Shown one piece after another: positions 35,714 through 50,700 of a stretch of 64,000 nt of DNA (positions are counted from its first letter, which is position 1; every line of letters begins with the position of its first letter). Made by a program: the position numbers and the translations under genes. The notes under the pieces are model-generated. The model was not told where the DNA came from and did no database searches. It worked only from the letters and a program-made list of their open reading frames with translations. Origin of the DNA: Argopecten irradians (lineage: Eukaryota > Mollusca > Bivalvia > Pectinida > Pectinidae); assembly GCF_041381155.1 (NCBI RefSeq), contig NC_091134.1, positions 68,056,469 to 68,120,468 on the forward strand, in the 5' to 3' direction.

Positions 35714-38700
35714 GTAAGCAATATAGTCCAAATAAGATCTAATAATGATTTATTGAACGCTTCATAAATGATTAAAATACTTGGACAGACAAACACGTTT
35801 AATGCCTTAAAAACATTAAGTACGACACATAATTTATCGCACTACACAATTCTTGTTTGGTATGCCTTGTCTAGGTGTAGATGGAAACATACATACAGAA
35901 ATAACTTTACAATTACTTATAACACTGTAAAATTGTAAAATGAAATAGAAGACCACAAATTGGCGTTATATGTACTCATTTCACTGCACTGCAGATGTGA
36001 ATATAATGATTTTTGGCAGTACTGACAATAATCATTTTCAGCTCTTATTTGTAAAACAAACACCTATGGTTAGAAAATTTACCTTAAATTTCATCGAAAA
36101 TAGAAGCATCAATGAGAACCATGCTAGGAAACGAATAAAAATATTATTGTTTGTGAACCATTTTTACGTAATATTGAACATTTTGATTCCACAAAGATGC
36201 TGATGTGGTATCATCAAGTTTTAAAATAGTTGTATGTCAAATAACCAATTATGATGCCAAGTTATGTTTTAGGTTAGATATAAAATCGCTATTGCCATCT
36301 AGACGTATAACGTTATAACATATTTAACTTCAATGCATGACAATAGCATATTACATAGAGAGTACATGTAATTGAATTATGTTTTTGTTGATTGATGTAC
36401 AATGAATTTGTCTTTGTTTGCAGAAATCAGGAAAAGACATGTATCATAATCTCTTATTGAGACTTTTAGTCCTATGGACAAGTCACATAGTTATTTTGAT
36501 GTCTGAATCTTCGACATCCACCGTCGTCACACTGCCCCCTACGTCATCTGCTGCTTTCTCGATGTCCAGTTCATTCACATCATCTACAACACGTGTAGAA
36601 TCGTCTTATTCTCATTCAGTATCAGCTGTAGCGTCAGGTTCCAGCACAGTCATAGCTCCGACGTCTGTATTGGTGTCGATATCGCAGTCACTAGATTCGT
36701 CTGTGCGTCTTCAATTGAATAAAACAAATGCCACATCCCCAACAACAGAACCACACTCGGAGCATACATACGCTATGTACACAAGTATAGAACAGACATC
36801 ACCTATACTGCCATCAAGTGAGTCATTTGATCAAACAAAATGGCCAACGCCATATACAGGTATGGATACTGCGAGCCATTACAGTTCAGGCGATACGTCC
36901 TCATCCAACCCGATCTTACCACCTCAGGTAACTCAATCACGGGGCATACCTTCCACCCAATCAGTAATATCAACCACATTAGACTCGCTAAGAGGATCAC
37001 ACTCAACCTCTATAGAACCTACAGCCGGTGGACTCGTTACTCCTACACTGAATGTATCACCATCTGACGAGACTAGCCTCATTGTTTCCAATTCACCTAC
37101 TAATAACTTTACAGAATTCACATCTGAGATAGGCTCTTCTTTGTATACGTCTGCCGTGTTCCATGATGTAACAAGTTCTCCTGAGCTGACATACAACATA
37201 GCAAAGCTAACAACATCACACACAAACAACACAACCTCTCCAGCAGTAATAACATCCTCTGATAAACAGGGCACTTTAGACATATATACAAACATATCTG
37301 CGGAAACTACAGAATTGCATACATCTACATCGGAATCTACCTCTTGGACTCAAAACACTACAGATCTGTATTCATCTACAGCGGCATCAACTTATTGGAC
37401 TCAAAACACTACAGATCTGTATTCATCTATAGCGGCATCAACCTCTTGGACTAAAAACACTACAGATCTGTATTCATCTACAGCGGAATCAATTTCTTGG
37501 ACTCAAAACACTACAGATCTGTATTCATCTATAGCGGCATCAACCTCTTGGACTAAAAACACTACAGATCTGTATTCATCTACAGCGGCATCAACCTCTT
37601 GGACTCAAAACACTACAGATCTGTATTCATCTATAGCGGCATCAACCTCTTGGACTCAAAACACTACAGATCTGTATTCATCTACAGCGGCATCTACCTC
37701 TTGGACTAAAAACACTACAGATCTGTATTCATCTACAGCGGCATCAACTTATTGGACTCAAAACACTACAGATCTGTATTCATCTACAGCGGAATCTACC
37801 TCTTGGACTAAAAATACTACAGATCTGTATTCATCTACAGCGGAATCAACTTCTTGGACTCAAAGCACTACATATCTGTATTCATCTACAGCGGCATCAA
37901 CTATTGGATCTACAGATCGTATTCATCTACAGCGGCATCAACCTCTTGGACTAAAAACACTACAGATCTGTATTCATCTACAGCGGAATCAACTTCTTGG
38001 ACTCAAAACACTACAGATATGTATTCATCTATAGCGGCATCAACCTCTTGGACTAAAAACACTACAGATCTGTATTCATCTACAGCGGCATCAACCTTTT
38101 GGACTCAAAACACTACAGATCTGTATCCATCTACAGCGGCATCTACCTCTTGGACTAAAAACACTACAGATCTGTATTCATCTACAGCGGCATCAACCTA
38201 TTGGACTCAAAACACTACAGATCTGTATTCATCTACAGCGGAATCTACCTCTTGGACTAAAAACACTACAGATCTGTATTCATCTACAGCGGAATCAACT
38301 TCTTGGACTCAAAACACTACAGATCTGTATTCATCTACAGCGGCATCAACTTATTGGACTCAAAACACTACAGATCTGTATTCATCTACAGCGGCATCAA
38401 CCTCTTGGACTAAAAACACTACAGATCTGTATTTATCTACAGCGGCATCAACCTCTTGGACTCAAAACACTACAGATCTGTATTCATCTATAGCGCCATC
38501 AACTTCTTGGACTCAAAACACTACAGATCTGTATTCATCTATAGCGGCATTAACCTCTTGGACTCAAAACACTACAGATCTGTATCCATCTACAGCGGCA
38601 TCAACCTCTTGGACTCAAAACACTACAGATCTGTATTCATCTTTAGCGGCATCAACCTCTTGGACTCAAAACACTACAGATCTTTATTCATCTTTAGCGG

Positions 38701-41700
38701 CATCAACCTATTGGACTCAAAACACTACAGATCTGTATTCATCTACAGCGGCATCAACTTCTTGGACTCAAAACACTACAGATTTATACTCATCTGAAGC
38801 GGCATCAACCTCTTGGACTCAAAACACTACAGATCTATACCCATCTAAAGCGGCATCAACTTATTGGACTCAAAACACTACAGATCTGTATTCATCTACA
38901 GCGGCATTTTCTTGGTCACAAGAAGCTTCATATACAACTATAACAGGATCATTTGAAACACAAACAGCATATTCATCTACATTGCTACCGTCAAAAACTA
39001 TACCGTTAACAATGACATCTTTACATAATCTAAAGTCAACAACTTCTTTGAGACATACAACAGACTATTTTGCTACTGTGCCTCTAAATGATACACATAT
39101 AACAACTACTACTCTTACATTTACGTCATACAGTAAAAACTTTACGTACTCATCAATGAACCCTTCATCAGAAATACATTCCACGCCAATGACAAAACAA
39201 TACACGACTGAATACTCGTCTACCGTAATATACGACGACACCTCTCCATTTACTCCTCCCGTTTCATCAACCGAACAAACATCAAGCTTTACGACAGCCC
39301 AGAAAACTGGTATTGCATCGACTGCAGCGCCACTAGAAACGACCACTCAAGGTAGGTAACTTGAATATTAAACATATGATTTTTAAACGCACGTAGATAA
39401 ACCTGGCAGTTTTATACAGTTGCCGTGTCCTGCTTATGATAATACTATATGGAGTCATGGGCCGAATATCTTGAAACCTAATATCTTTTATGCAACAATA
39501 CCTTGCTGAATGTCATATCAATATTGTTTAACTCTTTTCATTTCGGATTTAGTTCAAATGTTTTAATTAGAATGTATACATGTAAATATCCTAGTTACCT
39601 GATAATTTGGTTTTCATTTTAAATTTTAATTTTTGAATTTTTAATCGCAGGGTGTCTGACATTTAGCCATAACAACGGAAAATCTTATAAAAAGGAAGAA
39701 GAAAGCAATTTGACACTGATCTGCGAATTTAACACCAGTGGAAACTGTGACACTATTCGATGGAAAATCCGGAGCTATGAGAGTGACAAAAACACAACAA
39801 AGATCACAATCACACACAATGTGACCCGAGACAGATCTAAATCAAAGTTGGTTATTCGGCAGTTATCCCTAAACGACAAAGGTGAGACGACGAAGTAAAG
39901 ATAAACAAGATGTCGTTTTTGGTTATTTTCCTGATTCGATGTAAAGAAAAGTAGTTATTTGAAAAGAAATCACAGTTTTGTGAAGTCAAAGAAATTAAAG
40001 TTGTCGTTAATATCGTCTCTGAGGAAACCATATATTTATTAAAGCTATAGATCTAGGATATTATAAATCAATTTCCATCAATAATTTCTTCGATTTTCCC
40101 ATTGAAAGTAATTTTGAATTTCATATGTGTATGCATAGTAGTATACGATGCCATTGTGTGATACAATTCGTTGATGCCTGATTTTTTGATAGCTTATACT
40201 CTTAGTTGAAATTGAAATAGGAATAATCGTTATAATTAGAGCCTCACATTTCACATTAAATACGATTTAATTGTTTAAAACTCTGAAAAATTATATATGT
40301 CTTTTAAACCTTATTAATAGGAAAGGAGTCAATTTATTAGTCGAGGCAAAACCGAGTTTACTTCATGTACACGCAGATCATAATGTTTTGTTACAATGGA
40401 AATTATGTTCATTATAGGAAATATATCCTGTCACCTGGGCAACGGAAACATTACGTTTGATATCAGTGTTCAGCCTCTCCCGAGGTTAGACATCTTCCCT
40501 CCATCTTCTGTGGTAGAAAACGGGAATCGTGTGGATCTGGTATGTAATATAAGTAACGCAGATAAAATCAACATCACGGGATGGAAATTCAGCTGGCAGC
40601 GAAACGGATCAAATGTCACCACCGGTAAGGTTCTTTCTTAAGGAAGCTCCAGAACTCTCTCTGGTAAAGGTTAACCTTTCAATAACCTTGTTGGTTTCAG
40701 AAACAATGAACACTGCACAATCAACAAGGGAAAACCAAATACCTGTATCATTTCTTCCGAAACAATTTTGGCTGAACGCTTTATTTCAATGTAACTATTC
40801 ATGATATATGTAAATCCTATATCGGATAGATAAGATATTTCTGAAACAAGCAACTGTATTACCTAGATTGTTTTTAAATACGCATGTGATATGTATGGGA
40901 TTGAATAAGTTAGTAACGTTGATAAACAATTTAACACTGCACATAAATTAATTAACCGACCTTAAACTTAGTTCAGACACACAGAATTGGGCTATGTATT
41001 CATTTGCCATTATTTCCGTGAACACGTACTCTTTAGTAAGTCACTCTATAACGTCACTAACTATGCATATGACAACAACCAAAATATTCCAATGTGTCAT
41101 ATTTGCGGGACACAATTTACAAACGTAATTTACATGTTGTCTTATTCAACACATCTGCCGTGTAATTTGAGTTTCAGAATTCCAAATTCCCTCAGAAACC
41201 CAGTGAATCCACTACGCTCCGTTTATAGGCTGTTTAACGTTGGTGACCGATGATGTTACTATAAATGATCTTACACAAAAACCAAATCAGTCATAAAAAA
41301 GACTCCGATAATACCAAGTCTTGACCTTAAGGTGTTCCGGCGTTGTTATTTTCGAGTTTGATAATACTGTAAAAGTGATATAGTACATGCATATTTAATT
41401 AAATTAACTACATTCAAAGGATCAGGAAAAGTAACGCCGATTAATGTGTTTGATTTACTTCCAGGAATCTCCAGAAATACGTCGGCATCGTCATTGCATT
41501 TCACGAGCTCATCTAATGGGATTTACCAATGTAAACTATGCCAAAAACGTTCACCTGAACAGTGTCAGATTTCGAGGAACAGTAGTGTACAAGTTTACAA
41601 AACAGGTAATTGACAGTAATATTCAAGATCTTAATGCCATATGCATGTCGCATCGTGTGTTCATTTTATTATAATTTTACTACGTAGTTTTATAATTGGT

Positions 41701-44700
41701 AGCTAGGAATCCAATTGACTTTGTGGTCTCAAATTTCGTTGATATGTTCTTGTAGTCTTGCATTAAACACAGTAAATTGAATACCTAAGTACATGATAAA
41801 TACATTTGTATATGAATTGATGTCATAGTGCTCTAATAATAGCTTCAAATGTATCCCGAGGTTAATATCCCAGTACTTTTGAAATATTTACGACTTCTTT
41901 TAGCGGCTGCCAAGTGTGGTGCTGGTACAGACAGTGGAATTCATTGGGAAGACACTCCTGCTGGTTTTCAACTAGAAAAGAAATGTCCCGAATCGAACTC
42001 TGGTAATTGTATTGTAACCATACGGGAAACATAATCCGTCTGGTGTTTTAGTGGTTTTTGTCTATGTTATATGTTTTTAAACAGAAGATATGCTCTGATT
42101 TGCCCTTTTCTCATTGGCTAATGTATGATCACAGGAATAAAAACATATGATTTTTTTCACTATATTTTGGCAGGTACTGCAACACGAAAGTGTGATACAA
42201 ACGGCAAGTGGGAAAACACAAATATGATTTACTGTGTTAGCAAGGAGATCGAGGAAGCAACAAAAACGGTATGTACACTTTGTCAAAATATCCTATTGAA
42301 AACTTTAGCTTGAAACTATATTGTTCATGATTTTATATAATATTGATAAATATAATATGTCAATAATGGACCTTTAGAGGTACATATGGTGTTAAATCGC
42401 CCGAGAAGAATAAAATTTAAAATTCTACAATGGTGATATAACACCATATGAACCGAAACAAAGGTTCTTAAGTTTTATATTAGATATGTAGTTTCTTTAA
42501 CAAATGTCAAAAACAATCTCCTAATAATTACAAGAAGAGCGTTGATCAAAGAACGCCACCCTGAAGAATGCAGCGTTTGGGGAATGAAGTTCGTAAAGGA
42601 ATTTTGACTCGGTGTTTCTAAAAATGGAAATACCGAGTCAATTTGCTATATATTGTACATCACTTGACTATGTATAAGCCAATGAAAATAATACACCCTC
42701 AATGGAATAGCTTATAATTTGAACTTAACTGAATAATAATAAACAAATTATCAGCCTAGTGTGTTACATAAAGCTAAGATAATTAATCTTTAGATCAAAG
42801 ATCTTGAGGGACTTCCCGACGAAGAGAAAAAGGAGGAGATTGGAGGTGTGTTAGACAGTATAAAAAATGTTACTAGTGAAAGCAATAGACCAAAAGAAAA
42901 GGCCATTTCATCTGGGAATCTTAGGGCTACAAATGAAGCATTAACATCCATGGTGAACATAATCAACAATAGTTCAATTGAGATGGATAATACTACACAG
43001 AAGGTAAGTTACGTCATAGGCAAATCATCTAGTTTATATGTCATCGCAAAATGAATGTAAAACATGGTGATATTTTGGATTATATTTGATGATTTTAGTT
43101 ATCTAGGTTCTTTAATTAGCTGGTGACATTACAATATGTTATATGATATGGACCAACATTGTCGAAACAGTTAATATTTATAAGGGTATGGACTAAATAT
43201 AGAAAGAGGTTTATGATGTCAAGGTAAAAGTGCTGATTTGATTCTGCAGAACTTCGTTGGGATAATCGATGATATGCTGTCGGTGGAAAACAAAAATTCT
43301 TGGACAGAGGTTGATGACCAGAGTGATATAGTGGGTATCTTAAATTGAATCATTTCATATATCCAACAAAATAATGACTATTTCATTCAAATACTGAGAC
43401 GCATTATACATTAAGACGTAGTGTGCCGATAGCATTTGTTTAGGTCGGCCGGTCTTACTTGATGAAAAAACTTTAAATTGTTGTTCTTGTGGAATTAAGA
43501 TTTAATTTAAATTATTTTGTGTAGTCATATCTACGAATAACGATGTTTCTTGATTTGTTTCGTAGGATCATGTAACCTATTCGTTTAGTGAGGTTAACCA
43601 TCGACTGCGTGTAAAAGTACAACAGATGTCACTATGATCTAATAATATCCCAAAATTAAGGCCAGTCGAGAAAATGGTATATTACTTGTTGTTTGTCTCC
43701 AAATATGCTGATATGTATTTAAAAATTAATTAATCTATCACATAAAGTTAATGCTTTCCAAAATTCATTACGTCTTAACTGGATATGATCCATATAAACA
43801 AAAGTGTTCAAAACAATTTCATGTTTTTTTTATTTAACAGACAAGCAATTCAGTACCTGCTGCTGGCACTTTACTGACTACAGTGGAGACGTTTGGTGTG
43901 TCTGTAGCCAAGAGTCTCCTCCCTGGAGAATCCGTGGATCTCGTCAACACAAACTTAGGTATTAATCTCTTGGTAGTCACTGAACATCGTAAATACTGCC
44001 AGGATAAGGAACGCAATCTGGAACCAAGAAACAAAACAGAAATTCCAAAAATTCCCCGCGGTACCAATAATGCAATTTGCATCCTTTAAAGTTTGTCAAT
44101 GAGTACATGTAGACATTGAATATCAATCATTTAGAATTAGCAGAAATAGTTTTAAAACTCAAATTAAATGAGTTCCAGTGTACTTATATATATATTTGAA
44201 TCCATTTGATAAGGTTTCTATTCAACAGTTATCAAAATAAAGAACACAAATGGCTCCGTTATCGATTTTAAACCGACTGACTCAGCAAAGGGAACCAGTA
44301 TAGATTTCAACCTTGATTCGAATAAAATTCGTGAGTATAGCTTATTGAATTATTTGATATCAACTTAAATTATGATATGATGTAGTATATCATTATGCAT
44401 ATGTTTTACGCTAATTTCTGATACTGGTAACTTATCATGCTGTGAGAAAGAAAGTTGTATCCACTTACCCCGTGATCGTCTTTTCTACCCCATCAGACAG
44501 AGATATCTGTACTTCCGGTGGGGGAAAGATTTCTCTGTCTTACCCAAGGAATATTCGCGTGATAACTCGGAAATCGTAAAACGTCATATGCAAATAAAAA
44601 TTAACATGTGTAGTCCAATATGACATTCTATATCACCTTTAGCCGTGAGCTCGTGCTACACGGGCGTGCTGAACTAAATCATCGCAGTCGGAAGTCATCC

Positions 44701-47700
44701 TGCCTTCACATATTTCGTTGATGTTTACGCGATGAAAAGACTGAAATTCAAAGGTTTGATACAATATATATTATAGGTCTTTGACTTAACATGTTTCGAA
44801 ATGATATAAATTATTTTTTGTTACAGTACAGTACGAGTTTAACAAGTTTTTGAGTATTAAAAATACTACAATTTGATCGATACAGTTTAGTAAACAAACA
44901 TACAATGTATGTCTTCGCTTTTTTTGAAATCGCGTCAGGTAGTTTTTAACATTGTTTTGGAAATGACAGAAAGAAAAATGATCATCCCTATCTAAAGAGT
45001 AGGACAAGGAAATCTCTACCCTCGGTTAGACAATCGTGAATCTATTCATTGGGTAAATATGTCACTGTCCTACCCTCAAGGTTCATGTACACTGACGATA
45101 TTTATTCATGTGAATTTCATGTGAATTTATGTTAAGTAAAAATTCACGTGAAATTTACATGAAAATAATTCATGTGAATGCCACGTAAATTTCATGTGAA
45201 CGTCACGTGAAAAAATTCCACACGAAATTCACTTGAATTTCACGTGAACTTAATGTAAAATTTACGTGAAAACTTTCATGCAAAATTCACGTGAAGAAAT
45301 ATTGCCTGTCTAGGGAATGATCCTATTGATCTGAAATGAACGATTACATGAAGATAAGACCGACATGATCCATCTCATTACAGAAAACGGTAACGTAACA
45401 TTTACTGCGGCGCTGTATAAAACTATGGGCACTTTACTTCAAAACAGCAACAGGTATGCTAATTAAATTTCAGGGTTTTCTTCATAAAGTTACTATAGAA
45501 TAGTTTATATCACAAATAGCTTAATATGACATCTAAATCGGTTTTTTAATCTTAGTTTTAATTTTGATTGATAGCCACAACACTGTAATTGTAAACATGT
45601 ATAAAGTCTGATTTGAATTTTTAATTCGACCTAATTATTAACCTATTATTCACTCATGCCCTTTTCAATGTTTCAGCACTGACGTTACCTCGGAGGTTCT
45701 GGCTCTGTCCGTCCCTGGACATAACACTAGTTACCTACCGAGTGGTGTTATTTTAACTTTTGACCTAAATAATCTGACAAACGAGGTAAAGATTCCAAAA
45801 ACATCATCGTAGAATATATTATCATAACATTACCTAAAAATTGATAATTTTATTGATTTGTTTAATGAATGTATTTTAGGGCATAGTTGATAAACAATGG
45901 GATATATACTATAAAATTGATATTCACTGTCATTTAGTTTATACCTTAGGACTTATGATAAGCCAGGTATCCAAAATTAATGGGATTAATTGTAACAACA
46001 ATCTTTTACAGACAGAACTTCCACTAGTAGATGCAGTAAATGACTGACAAATATAATTAACATGGCGTATAAGAGACCTCCAGAGTAGACTAGTTAATGT
46101 CAAGGAACGACAGTCGCAAAATGTTATCTGATGGTATTTTAATAATGGTTATGGAACTGATGTCTGGTAAACATCTACTGATTAATTTTATGATATCCAA
46201 GTTGTGCTTCTTTTAGAACAACTTTACAGAAGGCAATAACAAACGATGCGTGTTCTGGAACAAGTAAGTGTATTGTTTAAATTTTAATTTTGTAATATAT
46301 ATTTATATTGAAATGTCAAAATCAATTTAGTGTCTTTTGATTAATCATCAGTTATTTTTTTAATCTTAACAGACTTTTAAAAATGGTGTGAAATCCAGTT
46401 TTTAACATTCTGGTATATTGAAAATTCCTTTTGGTATTGCTTGTCCTTTGCTTTTTTGTAATACAAAAAGTGCTTTTTATTTTGGTTCGCTCACTACCCC
46501 GTATGCATGCACTTTTTCATTGACGCGCGAATATATGGATATTTATAAAGAACCACAGCAAATGTTGTCTATAAACGACAACGAGATTTCACCTCCGAAG
46601 GGGAAATGGTTACGATATAATTAGGACTATCAACAGATTATTATCCTCTTCATACTATATCATAATGCCGTGGAAAGTTTAATGTTGCTTTCAGGGTCCC
46701 AATGAGGACTTGATAAGGAGGTAATAAACAAAAACCTATACATAATATATGTTTTATTCACAGTACACAAGGCTGGGATTCAGGTGGCTGTAGATGGAAG
46801 AACGGATCCTGTAATTGTACTCACCTGACGAACTTCGCGGTCATCATGAGTCCTGTTAAGGCTTCGGTAATACAATATCGAAATTATTGTAATGTACTAA
46901 AATTGATAAATATATGATGTCATTAATAACATGTAATTAACATATACAGTTGTGATCAATATATAATCCTCAATTGCTTTTGGATCTTGATGAGGGTGCA
47001 GGTAACCTATCCTTACTGGGCTGACATTATCTGGTATACTTAAGTCTGTTTTATAACTGGTTCAATCAGCTTTATAATTGGGTGACCTATTGTTAATGAT
47101 GTATTAACAAACTCATTGAAATGTTATCATACATCAGTTGAACTATCTTTATAACAACATCTTACTTTATTTTAAGAGAGTCCAATGAAAGAAAGAAACT
47201 TGTATAAGTCTGTATTTTAAGTTTTTATACTATAAAAATACATCTTGTTTGTATGGAAGGCGCTTTTTTTACCGGACGGCTGCAGCATAATTTTAACACA
47301 TTTAGGACAAAATAGACATAAGTCTCAAATGTAACTATAACAGTTATGGAATACAATATGTTTACTTTGAATAATATACTTCTTCTTCCTATCTATGTGA
47401 CACAGGACGCCTATGTACTCCGGATAATTAGTTTTGTGGGATGTATCCTTTCCGTCATATCCACTGTAACAACAGTTGTGGTGTACCTCAAGTTATGGAG
47501 GTAAGCTTATCATTACAGATACATACTTTAATTTCAGGTATGAAACCTGACGACTAGCAGGTTTTAATAAGGTTTTTCATAGCTTTGTCAAGGCCTGTCT
47601 GATTACAACATAAAACAGTCAGATCATTATTTCATAACAAACAGCTAGGTCAAACTAGTTCGATTATGTTAAAACTGCGCAGATGCTATGGTCAATATAT

Positions 47701-50700
47701 TAAAAGTAATTCCTGCGGAATGTCTACTGTGTTCACCATTTTTTGTCTTTGTTGCCCTCGTTGAATTGATTTAGAAATATTATTTTCTGTTATATTTTCT
47801 AAGGTATCTGAAAAGTGATGGAAGTCGTTTACTTCTCAATCTGTGCACAGCACTGACCTTTGCTTATGTGTTATTTCTGGCGGGAATCGACCAAACACAG
47901 GACAGTGTACGTATAACTATGGAAACTAATGATATTGGCTTTAATCTAAAGGTGGAAATCTGATTTACAAATCATCAAACTATTTGTAGTAATGCCAATT
48001 CTCGTTGTTACCTTGCAAAATAAGAGAACATTGGAATCTTTCATGACATGTGCTTCAGCTATTTAACAGGTCCTGTGCACGACTCCGGCTGCATTTAATG
48101 TGCTTTAAATATTTAACAGGTCATGTGCACGACTATGGCTGCATTACTTCATTACTTTTTCCTATCGACATTTTGTTTGATGCTTGCTGAGGGAATTCAA
48201 CTTCTGATATCCGTAACGTTTGTTTTCCACGCTACATCGAAACTAAAATGGCTGCTACTTGTTGGTTGGGGTAAGTACTGTAACAAAGAGCTGTCCGATG
48301 TTGCTATATGGAGATAAATGATAATACAAATCGCATATAAATAAAATGGGAGAGCGAGTAATAACTGAATGCAAAGACGCCATCGGTGTTTCAGCAGTTC
48401 TAAATGACGTCGTGTGATGACTTATCTATTGGCACAATGCTGTTCTTTACCACTTTTGACACATCATATATTACAGGTTTCCTTATTTACCATTATTATT
48501 TAGGACAATCGTGCCAAGTTCATTGTACGATAGGTAAATAAAACACATAGTAAGGGAAGTTAGTGTTATGTCGCTCAACCACACTCCGTCGATGGTCGAT
48601 ATAATATTCTAAATCTGATAGTAGCTATCACGTGATATTTAGACATATATATTTAATCTTTACAGGTTTGCCGCTGGTGATTGTAGGAATAACGATCGGT
48701 GTGACGTATGACAACGAGTATAAAGCTGAAGACTAGTAAGTATATCGTGATGTTACTGGTTTCTTCTATAACGAACATTATAAAGACATCAGAGAATAAC
48801 AACTTAAATGTTAATTAATGGTTAGATAGTTAGACACGTGTTAATACAAAATCTTAATTGTCATTTATTCCATTTATTCACAAAAACAATGCCAAACAAA
48901 ATCGTCATTATTACTTTTATTTTTTTTATTGTATCTTAGTCATTATTTCATTAATAATTGTTTAAAGACCCTCATCATTATCCCCATGGATGATGTTGGG
49001 GTAAATAGAAGCCGAGATTGCCTTAAATCTTGACCGACGTTATGATTGTTATCACTCCAGCTGTTGGCTTACACTGTCCAATGGTGTGATATACTCTTTT
49101 GTCGGGCCTGCTGTCTGCATCATCATGGTAAGGCTGAGAGAGAAATAATGTTTAAAATTTTAAGTTTAATTGCATTCTTCTCCATCTTTCCGTATTTTTA
49201 GGGGAAATCGTGGGTAACACATAGTAAAAAATCTAAAAAGATAGGAACTAGCAATTAATATTCATATTCAATATTTGATTTCATGCTACGATACTTATTA
49301 TACTCATAAATATTTCATGAAATGTTTATGTGCAAAACATAATTCTAAGAGTTTAAATATGCATATGGTTAATTACCTCAACTTTGAGTAAACAATTGTC
49401 TGTAATATTGATGTTTTGTGGATAGTGTCTATTATTGGCCTACACTATTTTGTTTCATTATTGGCTTCCGTCATTTTGTTTATTAATGGTTTATACTATT
49501 TTTTTTATTAATGGCTTACATTATTTTCTTTCAGATTAATGTCATTGTCATTTTTCACGTAATGAAGGCAATGTTTTCATCAAAGCTCATTGCGACGAAA
49601 ACAGAAAAACAGAAAATCTTGTAAGTGTCCTGTAAAATATATCTTTCCGTTGTAAAACATAAACTGTTAACAGCAAAATTACATATTATGTCTTAAAATG
49701 AAGTAAATGGATAGACTTAACTGATGATATGTTTTAAAGACAAATACTAAAACCGACAGAGTGTGTGATTTGTTCTATATATGTAACTGTAAACTGAGTT
49801 TTAAAAGTTATTAACTTACTTTCAATAATATACTTATCACCATTTCATTCACATATCACCGGTTACTTTGGGTGCAGTTTGTTGTCATTATTTTCCCTGT
49901 GAGATATATATACTCAACACCACGTTGGTTCCTCTTCCTTTTATTTAATTATGATTAATATGCATATACAACATCCTTATACATATTGTTCCATGGGAAG
50001 CATTTGCCTTTATCTGCAATATTGTAGCTCAAAAGACTTTTTGACAGAAAATGGTGTCGTCTTCCGGCCGAAAATTATAGTAGGCCGGGTACGTATGTTC
50101 GTTCTAATTTGCCTTGTTTCTCTTTCTCTTAGTATTGTATGAATCCATTCCATAAGTTCAAACTCTGGACCACTCTATATTCCTCTGTACATGTCTGACC
50201 AATAGCTTTTCACTCTTAACTTTCAACTTCTGTCTCTAACTTCAACTCTGTCTCTTTCATTTCTATTCTATACCTTATAAGCTACATGACTAAACTAACA
50301 TTTCTACTCTAACAATCCACTATTTCTATTGGCTAGTTTATCTATCTGGAGGCGAGTCTACATTTATCCTTTTGAAGTCTTTGGTGACTATATGCTGTCT
50401 CTGGACCTTGGTTGAAACTATCAATGGCTTTAACTAAATTGACCATGCTTCCACACACCATTGTCCTCTGTGTGTCTTCCGTCCTTACTCCCACACTCTC
50501 CATCTCCTTTGAAATCTATATCTGTGTGTGTCCTGGTCCTTTCACTATTGTTAACAGTTTTAACTAATTACTTTATTGCTTTCTCTGAACTCTTCTGATG
50601 GTACTTATTCTCATTTTTCAACTGTCATACACACTTAAAATGTACTAATGTTTATTTCGATAGTGTGGGCAACCTTGTGTAGCAAAGAAACACATTGTTT

